64,000 bases of DNA from Mixta calida. GTDB lineage: Bacteria; Pseudomonadota; Gammaproteobacteria; Enterobacterales; Enterobacteriaceae. Under the pieces are notes generated by a model. The model saw nothing but the letters and a program-made list of their open reading frames with translations. It did no database searches and was not told the DNA's origin. Made by a program: the position numbers and the translations under genes. Each line of letters begins with the position of its first letter. Positions within the stretch are counted from its first letter, which is position 1. The stretch spans positions 4,074,540-4,138,539 of the forward strand of contig NZ_CP026378.1 in the NCBI RefSeq assembly GCF_002953215.1, read 5' to 3'. This document shows, in pieces, positions 53,034 to 61,919 of the stretch.

Positions 53034-53657
53034 ATGACTATCGAATGGTGGCTGGCCTATCTGTTAACCACCGTGATCCTCAGCCTGTCGCCCGGTTCGG
53101 GCGCTATCAATACGATGAGCACCGGCATCAGCCATGGCTATCGCGGCGCCGCGGCGTCGATTACCGGACTGCAGGTGGGCCTGGGGCTGCATATTGTATT
53201 GGTGGGCGTGGGGTTAGGCGCGCTTTTTTCCCGTTCGCTGTTGGCGTTTGAGGTGTTGAAGTGGGCGGGCGCAGCCTATCTTATCTGGCTGGGCATTCAG
53301 CAATGGCGCGCCGCCGGCGCGATCGATTTGACTGCGGTTTCGCGCGCGATGCCGCGCCGCCGTCTGTTTCAGCGCGCGGTGCTGGTGAATCTGACCAATC
53401 CCAAGAGCATTATTTTTCTTGCCGCACTGTTTCCGCAGTTCATTATTCCCCATCAGCCGCAGGCGTTGCAGTATCTGGTGCTGGGCGTGACTACGATTGT
53501 GTTCGATATCGTGGTGATGATCGGCTATGCCACGCTGGCGCGGCGTATTGCGGTATGGATTAAAGGCCCGCACCAGATGAAGCTGCTGAATCGGGTATTC
53601 GGCGGACTGTTTGTCGCTATCGGCGCGTTGCTGGCGTCGGCGCGGCGGATGGCATAG
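53034..53657 (+). CDS. rhtB: Homoserine/homoserine lactone efflux protein
   Basis: LysE-family exporter, 207 residues and about six helices, from [13 protein letters not shown]. It has the family signature [16 protein letters not shown] near residue 18 and [19 protein letters not shown]. An in-frame start 15 codons upstream gives a poorer match to E. coli. It is convergent with its paralogue rhtC across the repeat block. Confidence 0.96.
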   Translation: MTIEWWLAYLLTTVILSLSPGSGAINTMSTGISHGYRGAAASITGLQVGLGLHIVLVGVGLGALFSRSLLAFEVLKWAGAAYLIWLGIQQWRAAGAIDLTAVSRAMPRRRLFQRAVLVNLTNPKSIIFLAALFPQFIIPHQPQALQYLVLGVTTIVFDIVVMIGYATLARRIAVWIKGPHQMKLLNRVFGGLFVAIGALLASARRMA

Positions 53658-53703
53658 AAAGGGCTGGCGTTCTGGTTTCGGTCAGCGGCAAAGAATTGGG
53701 CGC

Positions 53704-53825
53704 CCAGGCTCCGCTCAGCGGGGACAGGCAGCTACGTAAAGACGCCGTGAATCCATCCCTGGAGGCTCCGCCGCGTCATCCATGACGCGGAGGCTTTACT
53801 CCGCTGCCTGCCCCCGCTTCCCTGG
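53704..53825. repeat. Palindromic interspersed-repeat-like element (about 120 bp)
   Basis: The outer arms run from CCAGG...AGCGGGGACAGGCAGC to GCTGCCTGCCCCCGCTT...CCTGG and pair with one bulge and a few mismatches. GTAAAG and CTTTAC extend the arms. The centre holds a perfect hairpin CCGCGTCA-TCCA-TGACGCGG (53771-53790). There is no coding frame of note. Its size and structure resemble ERIC-type elements, but the sequence is not ERIC. Confidence 0.65.
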
Positions 53826-53890
53826 CTTCAGTGTCTGCCGCTTCCCTGTTTGCTATCAGCCAACCCTATTATCTTTAACGCCCGTTTGTA

Positions 53891-54300
53891 GCCAGGCCGC
53901 CTACACCACAGCCAGACGGCCGTCGACGGCGCAGTGAGTTGCCGTTCGGCCAGCACGCAGCGATCCGAGCGTATAGTAATACGTGAGGAAGCGAGTACTG
54001 CCCGGACGGCAAATCATCAGTAAGCCAGGCCGCCTACACCACAGCCAGACGGCCGTCGGCGGCGCAGTGAGTTGCCGTTCGGTCAGCATGCAGCGATCCG
54101 AGCGTATAGTAATACGTGAGGAAGCGAGTACTGCCCGGACGGCAAATCACCAGTAAGCCAGGCCGCCTGCACCAAAGCCAGACGGCCGTCGGCGGCGCAG
54201 TGAGTTGCCGTTCGGCCAGCACGCAGCGATCCGAGCGTATAGTAATACGTGAGGAAGCGAGTACTGCCCGGACGGCAAATCACCAGTAAGCCAGGCCGCC
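53891..54300. repeat. Tandem array of a 133-bp unit (3.1 copies)
   Basis: Units start at 53891, 54024, 54157 and 54290 (GCCAGGCCGCC), exactly 133 bp apart; the fourth is only 11 bp long. Copies differ by a handful of substitutions and no indels. In each unit a 74-nt imperfect palindrome runs from TTGCCGTTCGG to CCGGACGGCAA around CGTAT-AGTA-ATACG (first copy 53939-54012). A perfect 10-bp palindrome, GACGGCCGTC, precedes it. As 133 is not a multiple of three, it is not a protein repeat. Confidence 0.92.
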
Positions 54301-54301
54301 C

Positions 54302-54927
54302 TCAGCGGGAAAGGATCAGATGGATGCCGAACCCGGCGAATAGCACTCCCGCCATGCCGTCGATCCATTTCGCCATACGCTGATACTGTCGGCGCATCCA
54401 CGGCAGCGCGAACACCGCCGCCACCAGGGTAAACCAGGCGAACGTTTCACTGATGATCAGCACAAAAAGCCCCAGCGCGTGCCGGTTGCGACGTCGTCGC
54501 CGACAAACAGTGAAAAAACGCTGCCGAAGTAGATGACGGCTTTAGGGTTGGAAAGGTTGGTCAGGAAACCTTTCAGGAAGCTGTGGCCTTTTTTCGCCAG
54601 CGCGACTTGCGGCTCGGCATTTTCCACCGGCTGACGATGCTGGCGATGCGCGGACCGCAGCAGCTGCCAGCCCAGCCAGGTCAGATAGAGTCCACCGCAC
54701 ACCATAATCACTTCATGCAGCCACGCCATTTTTTGCAGAATAAGGTGCAGTCCCATCAGCGCCACGCCTGCCCAAATGACTATCCCCAGCGTGATGCCCA
54801 GCACCCCCATCATCGCCTCTTTGCGTGAGCGGCTGGCGGCGGTTTGCGAGACAAAAAAGAAATCAGGACCGGGGCTCATCAGTGCCACTAAATGCACTGC
54901 GGCGACGGTGAGAAAAAGCGCGAGCAT
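54302..54927 (-). pseudogene. rhtC: Threonine efflux protein, frameshifted
   Basis: LysE-family exporter. The first 150 or so residues (MLALFLTVAAVHLVALMSPG to SLFVGDDVATGTRWG) match E. coli RhtC. At the G run at 54470-54473 on the minus strand the frame is lost and a stop follows. One extra G restores a continuous match (LFVLIISETFAWFTLVAAVF to GFGIHLILSR) ending at TGA 54302, about 208 residues. The same kind of lesion is seen in glpQ. The 3' end is 1 bp from the repeat array. Confidence 0.88.
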
Positions 54928-55053
54928 AACAGTTTCCTTGCCGATGAATGGAGTGAGAAAGCCGACGGGCTTTTCACGACGCGCATGATTATTACGCTAA
55001 ATCCTTTTCGGTTCATCTGTTATCTGCGGCGTCGTGCGACGCCCGGAGAGGAT

Positions 55054-56880
55054 TTATTCCTCGCCGTCGACATGCTCGCGGATCATCACCAGGAAAGGCT
55101 TGCCAAAACGCTCCAGCTTGCGATGGCCAACGCCGTTAACGCTGAGCATTTCCGACGCCGTCAACGGCATCTGCTCCGCCATCTCAATCAACGTCGCATC
55201 GTTAAACACCACGTAAGGCGGGATGTTCTCTTCGTCGGCGATCGCTTTGCGCAGCTTGCGTAGCTTGGCGAACAGCTTGCGGTCGTAGTTGCCGCCGTAA
55301 CTTTTCTGGTTGTTATATTTCGCTTTTACCGTCACCAGCCGCGGTACGGCAAGCATCAGCGGCGCCTCGCCGCGTAAAACCGGCCTGGCCGCTTCGGTGA
55401 GCTGCAGCGCGGAATGCAACGTAATGTTTTGCGTCACCAGCCCAAGATGAATAAGTTGGCGCAGCACGCTGACCCAGTGTTCATGGCTCTGATCGCGGCC
55501 AATGCCATAGACCGGCAGCTTATCGTGGCCCAGCTCGCGAATACGCTGGTTGCTGGCGCCGCGCAGCACCTCAACCACATAGCCCATGCCAAAACGCTGG
55601 CCGACGCGATAGATGGTCGACAGCGCTTTCTGCGCCTCCACCATGCCATCGTAGCGACGCGGCGGATCGAGGCAGATATCGCAGTTGCCGCACGGCTGCT
55701 GGCGTCCCTCGCCGAAATAGTTAAGCAGGACCAGACGGCGGCATGTTTGCGCTTCGGCAAACGCGCCCATCGCATTCAGTTTATGACGCTCAATATCCTG
55801 CAGCGGACCGGGCGCTTTCTCTTCCAGACACCGGCGTAGCCAGGCCATATCCGCCGGATCGTAAAGCAGCATGGCTTCAGCAGGCAGACCGTCTCGTCCG
55901 GCGCGTCCGGTTTCCTGATAATAGGATTCAATGTTGCGCGGAATATCGAAATGCACCACAAAGCGCACGTTGGGTTTGTTAATGCCCATGCCGAAAGCGA
56001 CAGTTGCCACGACGATTTGCAAATCGTCGCGCTGAAATGCCTCCTGCACCTGCGCGCGATGGGCGTTTTCCATGCCGGCATGGTAGGCGCCTACGCTTAA
56101 ACCGCGGCTTTGCAGACGCGCCGCCGTGTCTTCCACTTTCGCCCGGCTGTTGCAGTAAATAATGCCGCTTTTACCGCGCTGATCCTGCACGTAGCGCAGC
56201 AGCTGTTCGGTCGGCTTGAATTTTTCCACCAGCATATAGCGGATGTTCGGCCGGTCGAAGCTACTGATTTGAATCAGCGGGTCGTGCAACTGCAGCAGGC
56301 GGACAATATCATTGCGCGTGGTTTCATCGGCGGTTGCCGTCAGCGCCATCACCGGCAGCGACGGGAAACGCTGGCGCAGCTGGCCCAGCGCGCCATATTC
56401 CGGGCGGAAATCATGTCCCCACTGGGAAATACAGTGCGCCTCATCCACCGCCAGCATCGCCGGCTTCCAGTGCGTCAGGCTGTCGAGGAAGTTATCCATC
56501 ATCAGACGTTCCGGCGCGATGTAGAGCAGACGTATTTCGCCGCTGCGACATCCCGCCATCACCGCCTGCTGCTCTTCGCGCGTTTGCGTCGAATTCAGGC
56601 ACGCCGCCGCCACGCCGTTCGCCAGCAGCTGATCGACCTGATCTTTCATCAGCGAAATCAGCGGCGAAACGACCAGCGTCAGGCCATCACGCAGCAGGGC
56701 CGGAATTTGATAACAGAGCGATTTTCCGCCGCCGGTGGGCATCACCACCAGACAATCCCGGCCGCTCAGCGACGCCTGAATGATGGTTTGCTGCCCGGGG
56801 CGAAACTGCTGATAGCCGAAGGTATCGCGTAATACCTGTTCAGCCAGCGCTTCCTGATTAATTACTGCCGCCGTAGACAC
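55054..56880 (-). CDS. recQ: ATP-dependent DNA helicase RecQ
   Basis: 3'-5' helicase of the RecF repair pathway. Started at GTG 56880 it is 608 residues and the distance to [11 protein letters not shown] equals E. coli; a GTG at 56898 would add 6 residues. Motifs are the Q motif FRPGQ, Walker [16 protein letters not shown] in [20 protein letters not shown], and [12 protein letters not shown]. The zinc Cys are in [15 protein letters not shown] and [12 protein letters not shown], followed by winged-helix and C-terminal HRDC domains. Confidence 0.97.
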   Translation of the reverse strand: MSTAAVINQEALAEQVLRDTFGYQQFRPGQQTIIQASLSGRDCLVVMPTGGGKSLCYQIPALLRDGLTLVVSPLISLMKDQVDQLLANGVAAACLNSTQTREEQQAVMAGCRSGEIRLLYIAPERLMMDNFLDSLTHWKPAMLAVDEAHCISQWGHDFRPEYGALGQLRQRFPSLPVMALTATADETTRNDIVRLLQLHDPLIQISSFDRPNIRYMLVEKFKPTEQLLRYVQDQRGKSGIIYCNSRAKVEDTAARLQSRGLSVGAYHAGMENAHRAQVQEAFQRDDLQIVVATVAFGMGINKPNVRFVVHFDIPRNIESYYQETGRAGRDGLPAEAMLLYDPADMAWLRRCLEEKAPGPLQDIERHKLNAMGAFAEAQTCRRLVLLNYFGEGRQQPCGNCDICLDPPRRYDGMVEAQKALSTIYRVGQRFGMGYVVEVLRGASNQRIRELGHDKLPVYGIGRDQSHEHWVSVLRQLIHLGLVTQNITLHSALQLTEAARPVLRGEAPLMLAVPRLVTVKAKYNNQKSYGGNYDRKLFAKLRKLRKAIADEENIPPYVVFNDATLIEMAEQMPLTASEMLSVNGVGHRKLERFGKPFLVMIREHVDGEE

Positions 56881-56955
56881 GTCTTCCCCGTATTGCACTG
56901 CATTATGATGATGTGACGGGCGGGATAGCCGCCCGAAGAGACAATGACTGTGTGG

Positions 56956-56975
56956 CAGGCCCGCGTACGGGCCTG
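56956..56975 (-). terminator. Hairpin after pldA
   Basis: CAGGCCCG, loop CGTA, CGGGCCTG lies 2 bp past the pldA stop. It has no T-tail, so it may stabilise the 3' end or slow the polymerase rather than terminate strongly. Confidence 0.45.
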
Positions 56976-56977
56976 TA

Positions 56978-57847
56978 TCAGAACAGATCGTTTAAGGTTA
57001 CGCCAACGCCGACGCGGGTCTGACGATGATTATAATCGATTAACGATTCGCCGTAGCCACTGAACACCTGCGTATAGAAACGCACATGCTCGCTGATCGG
57101 ATAGCTCCATCCCAGTTCTGCGCCGCCATAACCGCTGTTCCAGTTATAGTTGCCCTGCACGCTGAAGACGCTGTTGCCTACCCGGTAACCTAATTTGGCG
57201 CGATAGTAACCCATGTACTTGGTAATGTCAGGGTTGTCATCGTTGCTTTCGCCATCCGGCAGACGATACCAGGGCTTAATTTCCGCCAGGAGGTTGCCGT
57301 TTTCCGCCATCAGTCGCGCATAAACGCGGTTCCAGCTGCGCGACGTCGGATCGGAACGTCCGTTTGACTGGTGGTTCAGGCCCAGCTCGATATCACGCAG
57401 CGTCCAGCCGGCGAAAGAGTAGTCCGTTGCCCATCCGAGAAAAATTTGCGGTTCGTAGTTCGTCTCGCGGAAAGGCGATGACGCGCCGCGGTTGGAAAGC
57501 TGCCACCAGGAACGCTGAGTATAGGACGCCGCCAGTACGGAATTATCGCCCAAAATGCCGCGCCAGAGCGGAAACGCCAGGCTGAGCTGAAATTTTACCT
57601 CATCCTTTTTCGCTTTGTCAGCCCAGTCGTATGATTCAATGGCTTCCTTGTTCATATCGCTGGTCAGGGTATAAAGCAGATAATTGCTTTCATAAGGATA
57701 AAGCACGAAGGGATTGTCATGCTTTTCCAGCAGGTTGGCGATAATGCTGCCCTGAACTGCTGGCGCGTCATGTACTTCCCTGACGGTGGCTTCTTGAGCC
57801 TGCGCAAAGGCGGGCAATAATAAAGCCGCCGCTATTAGCATACGCAT
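56978..57847 (-). CDS. pldA: Outer-membrane phospholipase A
   Basis: Calcium-dependent outer-membrane phospholipase A that removes phospholipids from the outer leaflet. It has 289 residues, equal to E. coli. The signal peptide is [17 protein letters not shown], followed by a 12-strand barrel. The catalytic His159 and Ser161 are in [10 protein letters not shown] and the Asn in SWNR, in family positions. The C-terminal Phe needed for barrel insertion is present (NDLF). Confidence 0.97.
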   Translation of the reverse strand: MRMLIAAALLLPAFAQAQEATVREVHDAPAVQGSIIANLLEKHDNPFVLYPYESNYLLYTLTSDMNKEAIESYDWADKAKKDEVKFQLSLAFPLWRGILGDNSVLAASYTQRSWWQLSNRGASSPFRETNYEPQIFLGWATDYSFAGWTLRDIELGLNHQSNGRSDPTSRSWNRVYARLMAENGNLLAEIKPWYRLPDGESNDDNPDITKYMGYYRAKLGYRVGNSVFSVQGNYNWNSGYGGAELGWSYPISEHVRFYTQVFSGYGESLIDYNHRQTRVGVGVTLNDLF

Positions 57848-58027
57848 AGTCTTCTCCGGTGAAGCGCTGTGTGACCATTAAATAAAAAAAGCAGGCCATT
57901 CTACACACAATCCCGCAACGAGATCAGCGCTGTTTTCTTAAAGTGGAAAGCAGGTTCCTGTCAGCATAAAATACACAATCTGTTAACATCCTAACGCTTT
58001 ACCAGCCGGTACCAGGAAAATCCTTTT

Positions 58028-58498
58028 ATGTCAGAGACTCAGTTAGATCGGGCGGCGGCCCGCCAGCTTATCGGCGAAATTTTCGTCTACCATATGCCCT
58101 TTAATCAGGCGCTCGGTCTGGAGCTGAAAAGGCTTGAATCAAACTACGCTGAACTGCGCTTCGCCAATAAAACCATGCTGGTCGGCAATGCGGCCCAGCA
58201 GATCTTACACGGCGGCGTTATTGCGTCAGTACTGGACGTGGCCGCCGGGCTGGTCTGCGTCAACAGTTCTCTGACGCGCCAGGAGCATATTACCGAGGAG
58301 GAGCTGCGTCACCGCCTGTCGCGTATGGGCACCATCGATCTGCGCGTGGATTATCTGCGTCCCGGACGCGGCGAACACTTTATCGCCGCCAGCAGCCTGC
58401 TGCGCGCCGGGAATAAAATCTCCGTCGCGCGCGTCGAACTGCATAACGACGCGGGCGTCCATATCGCCAGCGCCACGGCAACCTATCTTGTTGGTTAA
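58028..58498 (+). CDS. yigI: Hotdog-fold acyl-CoA thioesterase YigI
   Basis: 156-residue PaaI-type thioesterase. The conserved core is [19 protein letters not shown] (about 60-78), which carries the catalytic helix, and [13 protein letters not shown]. coli YigI has been linked to medium/long-chain acyl-CoA hydrolysis. It is divergent from pldA and followed by rarD in the same direction. Confidence 0.93.
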   Translation: MSETQLDRAAARQLIGEIFVYHMPFNQALGLELKRLESNYAELRFANKTMLVGNAAQQILHGGVIASVLDVAAGLVCVNSSLTRQEHITEEELRHRLSRMGTIDLRVDYLRPGRGEHFIAASSLLRAGNKISVARVELHNDAGVHIASATATYLVG

Positions 58499-58555
58499 TT
58501 TCAACCGCACGCCCGTTTTTACTTTAGACTGGCGCTTTTAATCTGAGAGTACGTG

Positions 58556-59455
58556 ATGGACACACAACAAACGCGCCAGGGTATTTTTTTCGCGCTGGGC
58601 GCCTATTTTATCTGGGGCGTTGCGCCAGCCTATTTCAAACTGATCCAGCAGGTGGCACCGGGCGAGATCATGACGCATCGCGTCATCTGGTCGGCGCTGT
58701 TTATGCTGCTGCTGATCTCCGTCAGCCGCAGCTGGCCGCGCGTGAAAACCGTAATGCGTCAGCCGAAGAAAGTGCTGATGCTGGCGGTTTCGGCCACGCT
58801 GGTCGGCGGCAACTGGCTGCTGTTTATCTGGGCGGTAAATAACCACCATATGCTGGAAGCGAGCCTGGGCTATTTCATTAACCCCTTGCTCAACGTGGTG
58901 ATCGGCATGCTGTTTCTCGGCGAGCGCTTTCGTCGTATGCAGTGGCTGGCGGTGTTGCTGGCGACCGCCGGCGTGCTGGTGCAGCTGTGGAAGTTCGGAT
59001 CGCTGCCGCTGATCGCGCTGGGACTGGCGCTCAGCTTCTCGCTATATGGCCTGACGCGTAAAAAAATCGCGGTGGACGCGCAGAGCGGCATGCTGATCGA
59101 AACGCTGTGGCTTTTCCCTGTCGCTTCCTGGTATCTGTTCGGCATCGCCGACAGCGCCACCAGCCATCTGTCGCACAATAGCGCCATGCTGAATCTGCTG
59201 CTGATCGCCGCCGGGATTGTCACCACCATTCCGCTGATGCTGTTCACCGCCGCCGCTACGCGCCTGCGTCTCTCGACGCTCGGCTTTTTCCAGTACCTGG
59301 GACCGACGCTGATGTTTCTGCTGGCGGTGCTGTTCTACGGCGAAGCGATGACGCCCGACAAAGCGGTGACGTTCGGCTTTATCTGGCTGGCGCTGGCGCT
59401 GTTTATTATCGACGCGCTCTATACGATGCGCCGCTCACGCACGGGCAAAGCGTGA
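58556..59455 (+). CDS. rarD: EamA-family permease RarD
   Basis: 299-residue membrane protein with about ten helices and two EamA repeats, closely related to E. coli RarD (IWAVNNHHMLEASLGYFINP; AATRLRLSTLGFFQYLGPTL). The family is linked to chloramphenicol sensitivity in Pseudomonas but the substrate is not known. ATG 58556 after GAGAG is preferred over the GTG directly before it. Its 3' end overlaps the convergent AbrB-family gene by 21 bp. Confidence 0.93.
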   Translation: MDTQQTRQGIFFALGAYFIWGVAPAYFKLIQQVAPGEIMTHRVIWSALFMLLLISVSRSWPRVKTVMRQPKKVLMLAVSATLVGGNWLLFIWAVNNHHMLEASLGYFINPLLNVVIGMLFLGERFRRMQWLAVLLATAGVLVQLWKFGSLPLIALGLALSFSLYGLTRKKIAVDAQSGMLIETLWLFPVASWYLFGIADSATSHLSHNSAMLNLLLIAAGIVTTIPLMLFTAAATRLRLSTLGFFQYLGPTLMFLLAVLFYGEAMTPDKAVTFGFIWLALALFIIDALYTMRRSRTGKA

Positions 59456-60481
59456 GATAAAGCGCGCCATAGCCGGGCCGGTAAGCAGAATGGTAAACAG
59501 CCGCAGCGTTTGCAGCGCCATGACGAAAGCGATATCGACCCGGCTTCCTGCAGCAATAATCGCCACGGTATCCAGCCCGCCAGGGCTGGTAGCCAGATAA
59601 GCGGTCAACAGATCGACATGTAGCAGTTTAGTCAGTATCCACGCCATTCCTCCGCACAACAGCATCAGCCCGGCAATCGACGCCAGCATCTGCGGTAACG
59701 TGCGCAACGCCAGACGGAAAATGGGCAGCGTAAAGCGCAGCCCTACCGTCCAGCCGATCAGCGTGTAAGCGGCGGCTAACAGCCATTCCGGCACCTGCAA
59801 CGCTACCGTTCCGCTGCTTTGCAACACCGCGCCAGCCAGCGCAGGCAACAGCAGCGCGCCCGCCGGAATGCGAAAACGCTGGCCGAGAAACGCGCCTGCC
59901 AGCATAACGCACAGCGTGATGACAAAGCGTATATCAAGCGCCGGAAACCAGACCTGCGGCGCCGCGCTTTGCGCATCATCGCCCAGGCTGATGCGAGCGA
60001 CAGTCGCAGCGGCAGTCGCCACGAACAGCACGCGCAGATACTGCATAAAGGCCACCAGCCGCGCGTCGGCGCCGTAGTCGGCCGCCATCACTACCATCGC
60101 CGACGCGCCGCCCGGCGATGAACCCCAGGCGCCGGTCGGCCCCGGTAGATCGCTGTAACGCACCAGCAGGAAACCGGAAAGGCCGCTGGCAGCGAGCGTC
60201 ATCAGCAATACCGCCAGCACCACCGGCCAGTCGGCGATCAGCGGATCGATAATCGAGGGAGAGAGGCTGCGGGCGATCATGCAGCCCAGCACCGCCTGAC
60301 AGAGAATAAACAGGCGCTTATCAATACGCAGCGTCGCGCCCAGCAGCCCCATGACCACGCCGACAATCATCGGCCCCAGCAACAGCGCAGCCGGCACATG
60401 GAAATATTGCAGAACAAAACCCAGCAGCAGCGAGACGACAATCAGCATCGTCCATTGCTGCCAGCGCGAAAGCTTTTCCAT
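59435..60481 (-). CDS. AbrB family (ammonia monooxygenase-like) membrane protein
   Basis: 348-residue, strongly hydrophobic protein with about ten helices in two similar halves, each with a PGG motif region (GAWGSSPGGASAMVVMAADY and YLATSPGGLDTVAIIAAGSR). This is the AbrB/PF05145 type, whose function is not established; the ammonia monooxygenase label in databases is not supported by any catalytic motif. E. coli keeps its homologue elsewhere, and has yigF-yigG at this spot. Confidence 0.85.
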   Translation of the reverse strand: MEKLSRWQQWTMLIVVSLLLGFVLQYFHVPAALLLGPMIVGVVMGLLGATLRIDKRLFILCQAVLGCMIARSLSPSIIDPLIADWPVVLAVLLMTLAASGLSGFLLVRYSDLPGPTGAWGSSPGGASAMVVMAADYGADARLVAFMQYLRVLFVATAAATVARISLGDDAQSAAPQVWFPALDIRFVITLCVMLAGAFLGQRFRIPAGALLLPALAGAVLQSSGTVALQVPEWLLAAAYTLIGWTVGLRFTLPIFRLALRTLPQMLASIAGLMLLCGGMAWILTKLLHVDLLTAYLATSPGGLDTVAIIAAGSRVDIAFVMALQTLRLFTILLTGPAMARFISRFARA

Positions 60482-60549
60482 AAAAGGGTGATATCACAGC
60501 GGCTTGAAAAACCTAAGGTTACGCACAACCCGCCAGGAATGCCAGCGGC

Positions 60550-60576
60550 GGAAGGCCGGTGTTTATCCGGCCTTCC
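60550..60576 (-). terminator. Possible corA terminator
   Basis: GGAAGGCCGG, 7-nt loop, CCGGCCTTCC is a 10-bp stem 4 bp after the corA stop. The T-tail is absent on the minus strand. Confidence 0.5.
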
Positions 60577-60580
60577 GGCT

Positions 60581-61534
60581 TTACAGCCAGTTTTTACGTT
60601 TAAAATAGAGGTACGGCGCCAGCCCGGCCAGGATCATCAGGCCGATCGCGGCAGGATAACCAAAGCTCCACTTCAGCTCCGGCATAAATTCAAAGTTCAT
60701 GCCGTAGCTGGAGGCGACCAGCGTCGGCGGCAGGAAGACCACTGATACCACCGAGAAGATTTTGATGATGCGGTTCTGCTCGATATTGATAAAGCCCATC
60801 GCTGCCTGCATCAGGAAGTTCACCTTCTGGAACAGCGATTCATTGTGCGGCAGCAGGGATTCGATATCGCGCAGGATTTCGCGCGCCTGCTCCAGCTGGT
60901 TAGTCGGCAGACGCGCCTTGCGCACCAGGAAGTTCAGCGCGCGCTGCGTATCCATCAGGCAGAGACGCACCTTCCAACCGATATCCTCCAGCTCCGCCAG
61001 CGTAGAGAGCGCCTGATCGAACTCGTCGCCCTGCTGTCCTTCCATAATCACGCGGCTCAGCTTTTCCAGATCGCTGTAGATGTTTTCGATCTCATCCGCC
61101 AGCTGTTCGATTTTGGTTTCAAACAGATCAAGCAGCAGTTCATAGGCGTTACCGTCAATCAGCGTCTGGCTGCGGGCGCGCATGCGATAGAGGCGAAATG
61201 CGGGCAGTTCACGCTCGCGCAGCGTATAGAGGCGGCCTTCGCGGATAGTAAAGGCGACGGTGGCGTTGCCCGCGTGATCTTTGGCGTCTTCGTAGAAAAA
61301 GAAGGAGTGAATATGCAGGCCGTCTTCGTCCTCGAAAAAGCGGGCGGACGCCTCGATATCTTCCAGCTCAGGGCGCGTGGCCAGGCTCTGACCCAGCTCA
61401 CTCTGTACGCGCTCGCGCTCCGCTTCTTCCGGCTCGATAAGATCGACCCATACTGAAGATATCAGGTCTTCCGGCGCATCTTCCAGCTCCAGGCGGGTAA
61501 GGCGGCTGCGATCCAGTTTAAAAGCGCTCAGCAT
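60581..61534 (-). CDS. corA: Magnesium/cobalt/nickel channel CorA
   Basis: Pentameric Mg2+ channel, 317 residues. A large cytosolic N-terminal domain (about 1-255) is followed by two C-terminal membrane helices. The pore signature [11 protein letters not shown] lies at the end of the first, and the basic C-terminus reads KRKNWL. A long leader with a short open frame precedes it. Confidence 0.98.
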   Translation of the reverse strand: MLSAFKLDRSRLTRLELEDAPEDLISSVWVDLIEPEEAERERVQSELGQSLATRPELEDIEASARFFEDEDGLHIHSFFFYEDAKDHAGNATVAFTIREGRLYTLRERELPAFRLYRMRARSQTLIDGNAYELLLDLFETKIEQLADEIENIYSDLEKLSRVIMEGQQGDEFDQALSTLAELEDIGWKVRLCLMDTQRALNFLVRKARLPTNQLEQAREILRDIESLLPHNESLFQKVNFLMQAAMGFINIEQNRIIKIFSVVSVVFLPPTLVASSYGMNFEFMPELKWSFGYPAAIGLMILAGLAPYLYFKRKNWL

Positions 61535-61763
61535 AGCAGTACTCCCAATTGGTCATTCAAACGGGACAATACGCCAGAACACAGAAACCTGAGTTTCAGT
61601 CAGTGATAAACGCTAACTCGCGCGACGGGAAAAAGAGAGTCGCTGACAACCACAAAGGCTATCAGCATAAGAGGATGGCCTTAGGGGTTGTACCTGTTGA
61701 CAAGGTGGTTGAGCCAGCATCGACTGGGAGTGTCCAAGGCGAAAGTCCTCTTAGGGTAATCGT
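61535..61763 (-). promoter_or_regulatory. corA mRNA leader
   Basis: About 230 nt between the inferred +1 and the corA ATG. TAAGAGGA (61746-61753 read on the minus strand) and TCCTCTTA (61668-61675) can pair around the short leader frame. In Salmonella the corA leader controls Rho-dependent termination through translation of a short frame and Mg2+; the same arrangement is inferred here. Confidence 0.55.
61681..61737 (-). CDS. Putative corA leader peptide
   Basis: 18 codons from TTG to TAA (LDTPSRCWLNHLVNRYNP, first residue Met if used as start). It has AGAGGA 8 nt upstream and lies in the corA leader, where Salmonella has corL. The ribosome site would be hidden if the leader stem forms. The TTG start and lack of comparison make it tentative. 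Confidence 0.4.
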   Translation of the reverse strand: MDTPSRCWLNHLVNRYNP

Positions 61764-61769
61764 GCGCGC

Positions 61770-61798
61770 ATGTTACGCCGAGACGAAAAAGGCGTCAA
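61770..61798 (-). promoter_or_regulatory. corA promoter
   Basis: TTGACG and TAACAT on the minus strand with a 17-bp spacer, giving +1 near 61763. Confidence 0.75.
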
Positions 61799-61855
61799 GC
61801 GAAGCCGGGCGCCCTGAAGAGTGCGTTGCTGCTGGCCAGCGAGCGCGCAAGTTAA

Positions 61856-61885
61856 TCCCGCCTGACGCGACGGTCAACGGCGGGA
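61856..61885 (-). terminator. Possible uvrD terminator
   Basis: TCCCGCC and GGCGGGA flank an inner TGAC/GTCA pair, 34 bp after the uvrD stop. Only TT follows on the minus strand, so it would be weak. Confidence 0.4.
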
Positions 61886-61919
61886 ACATCGCCTGCGGTG
61901 ATGCGCTCAGCCTCTTGCG

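Noticed and set aside
53891..54300. CRISPR array
   Set aside because: Repeats are 133 bp, directly abutting, with no unique spacers, and no cas gene is present.
54034..54401. Short minus-strand proteins in the repeat array (for example 62-residue near-identical frames)
   Set aside because: The unit length is not a multiple of three, and the frames simply follow the repeat; no ribosome sites or conserved domain.
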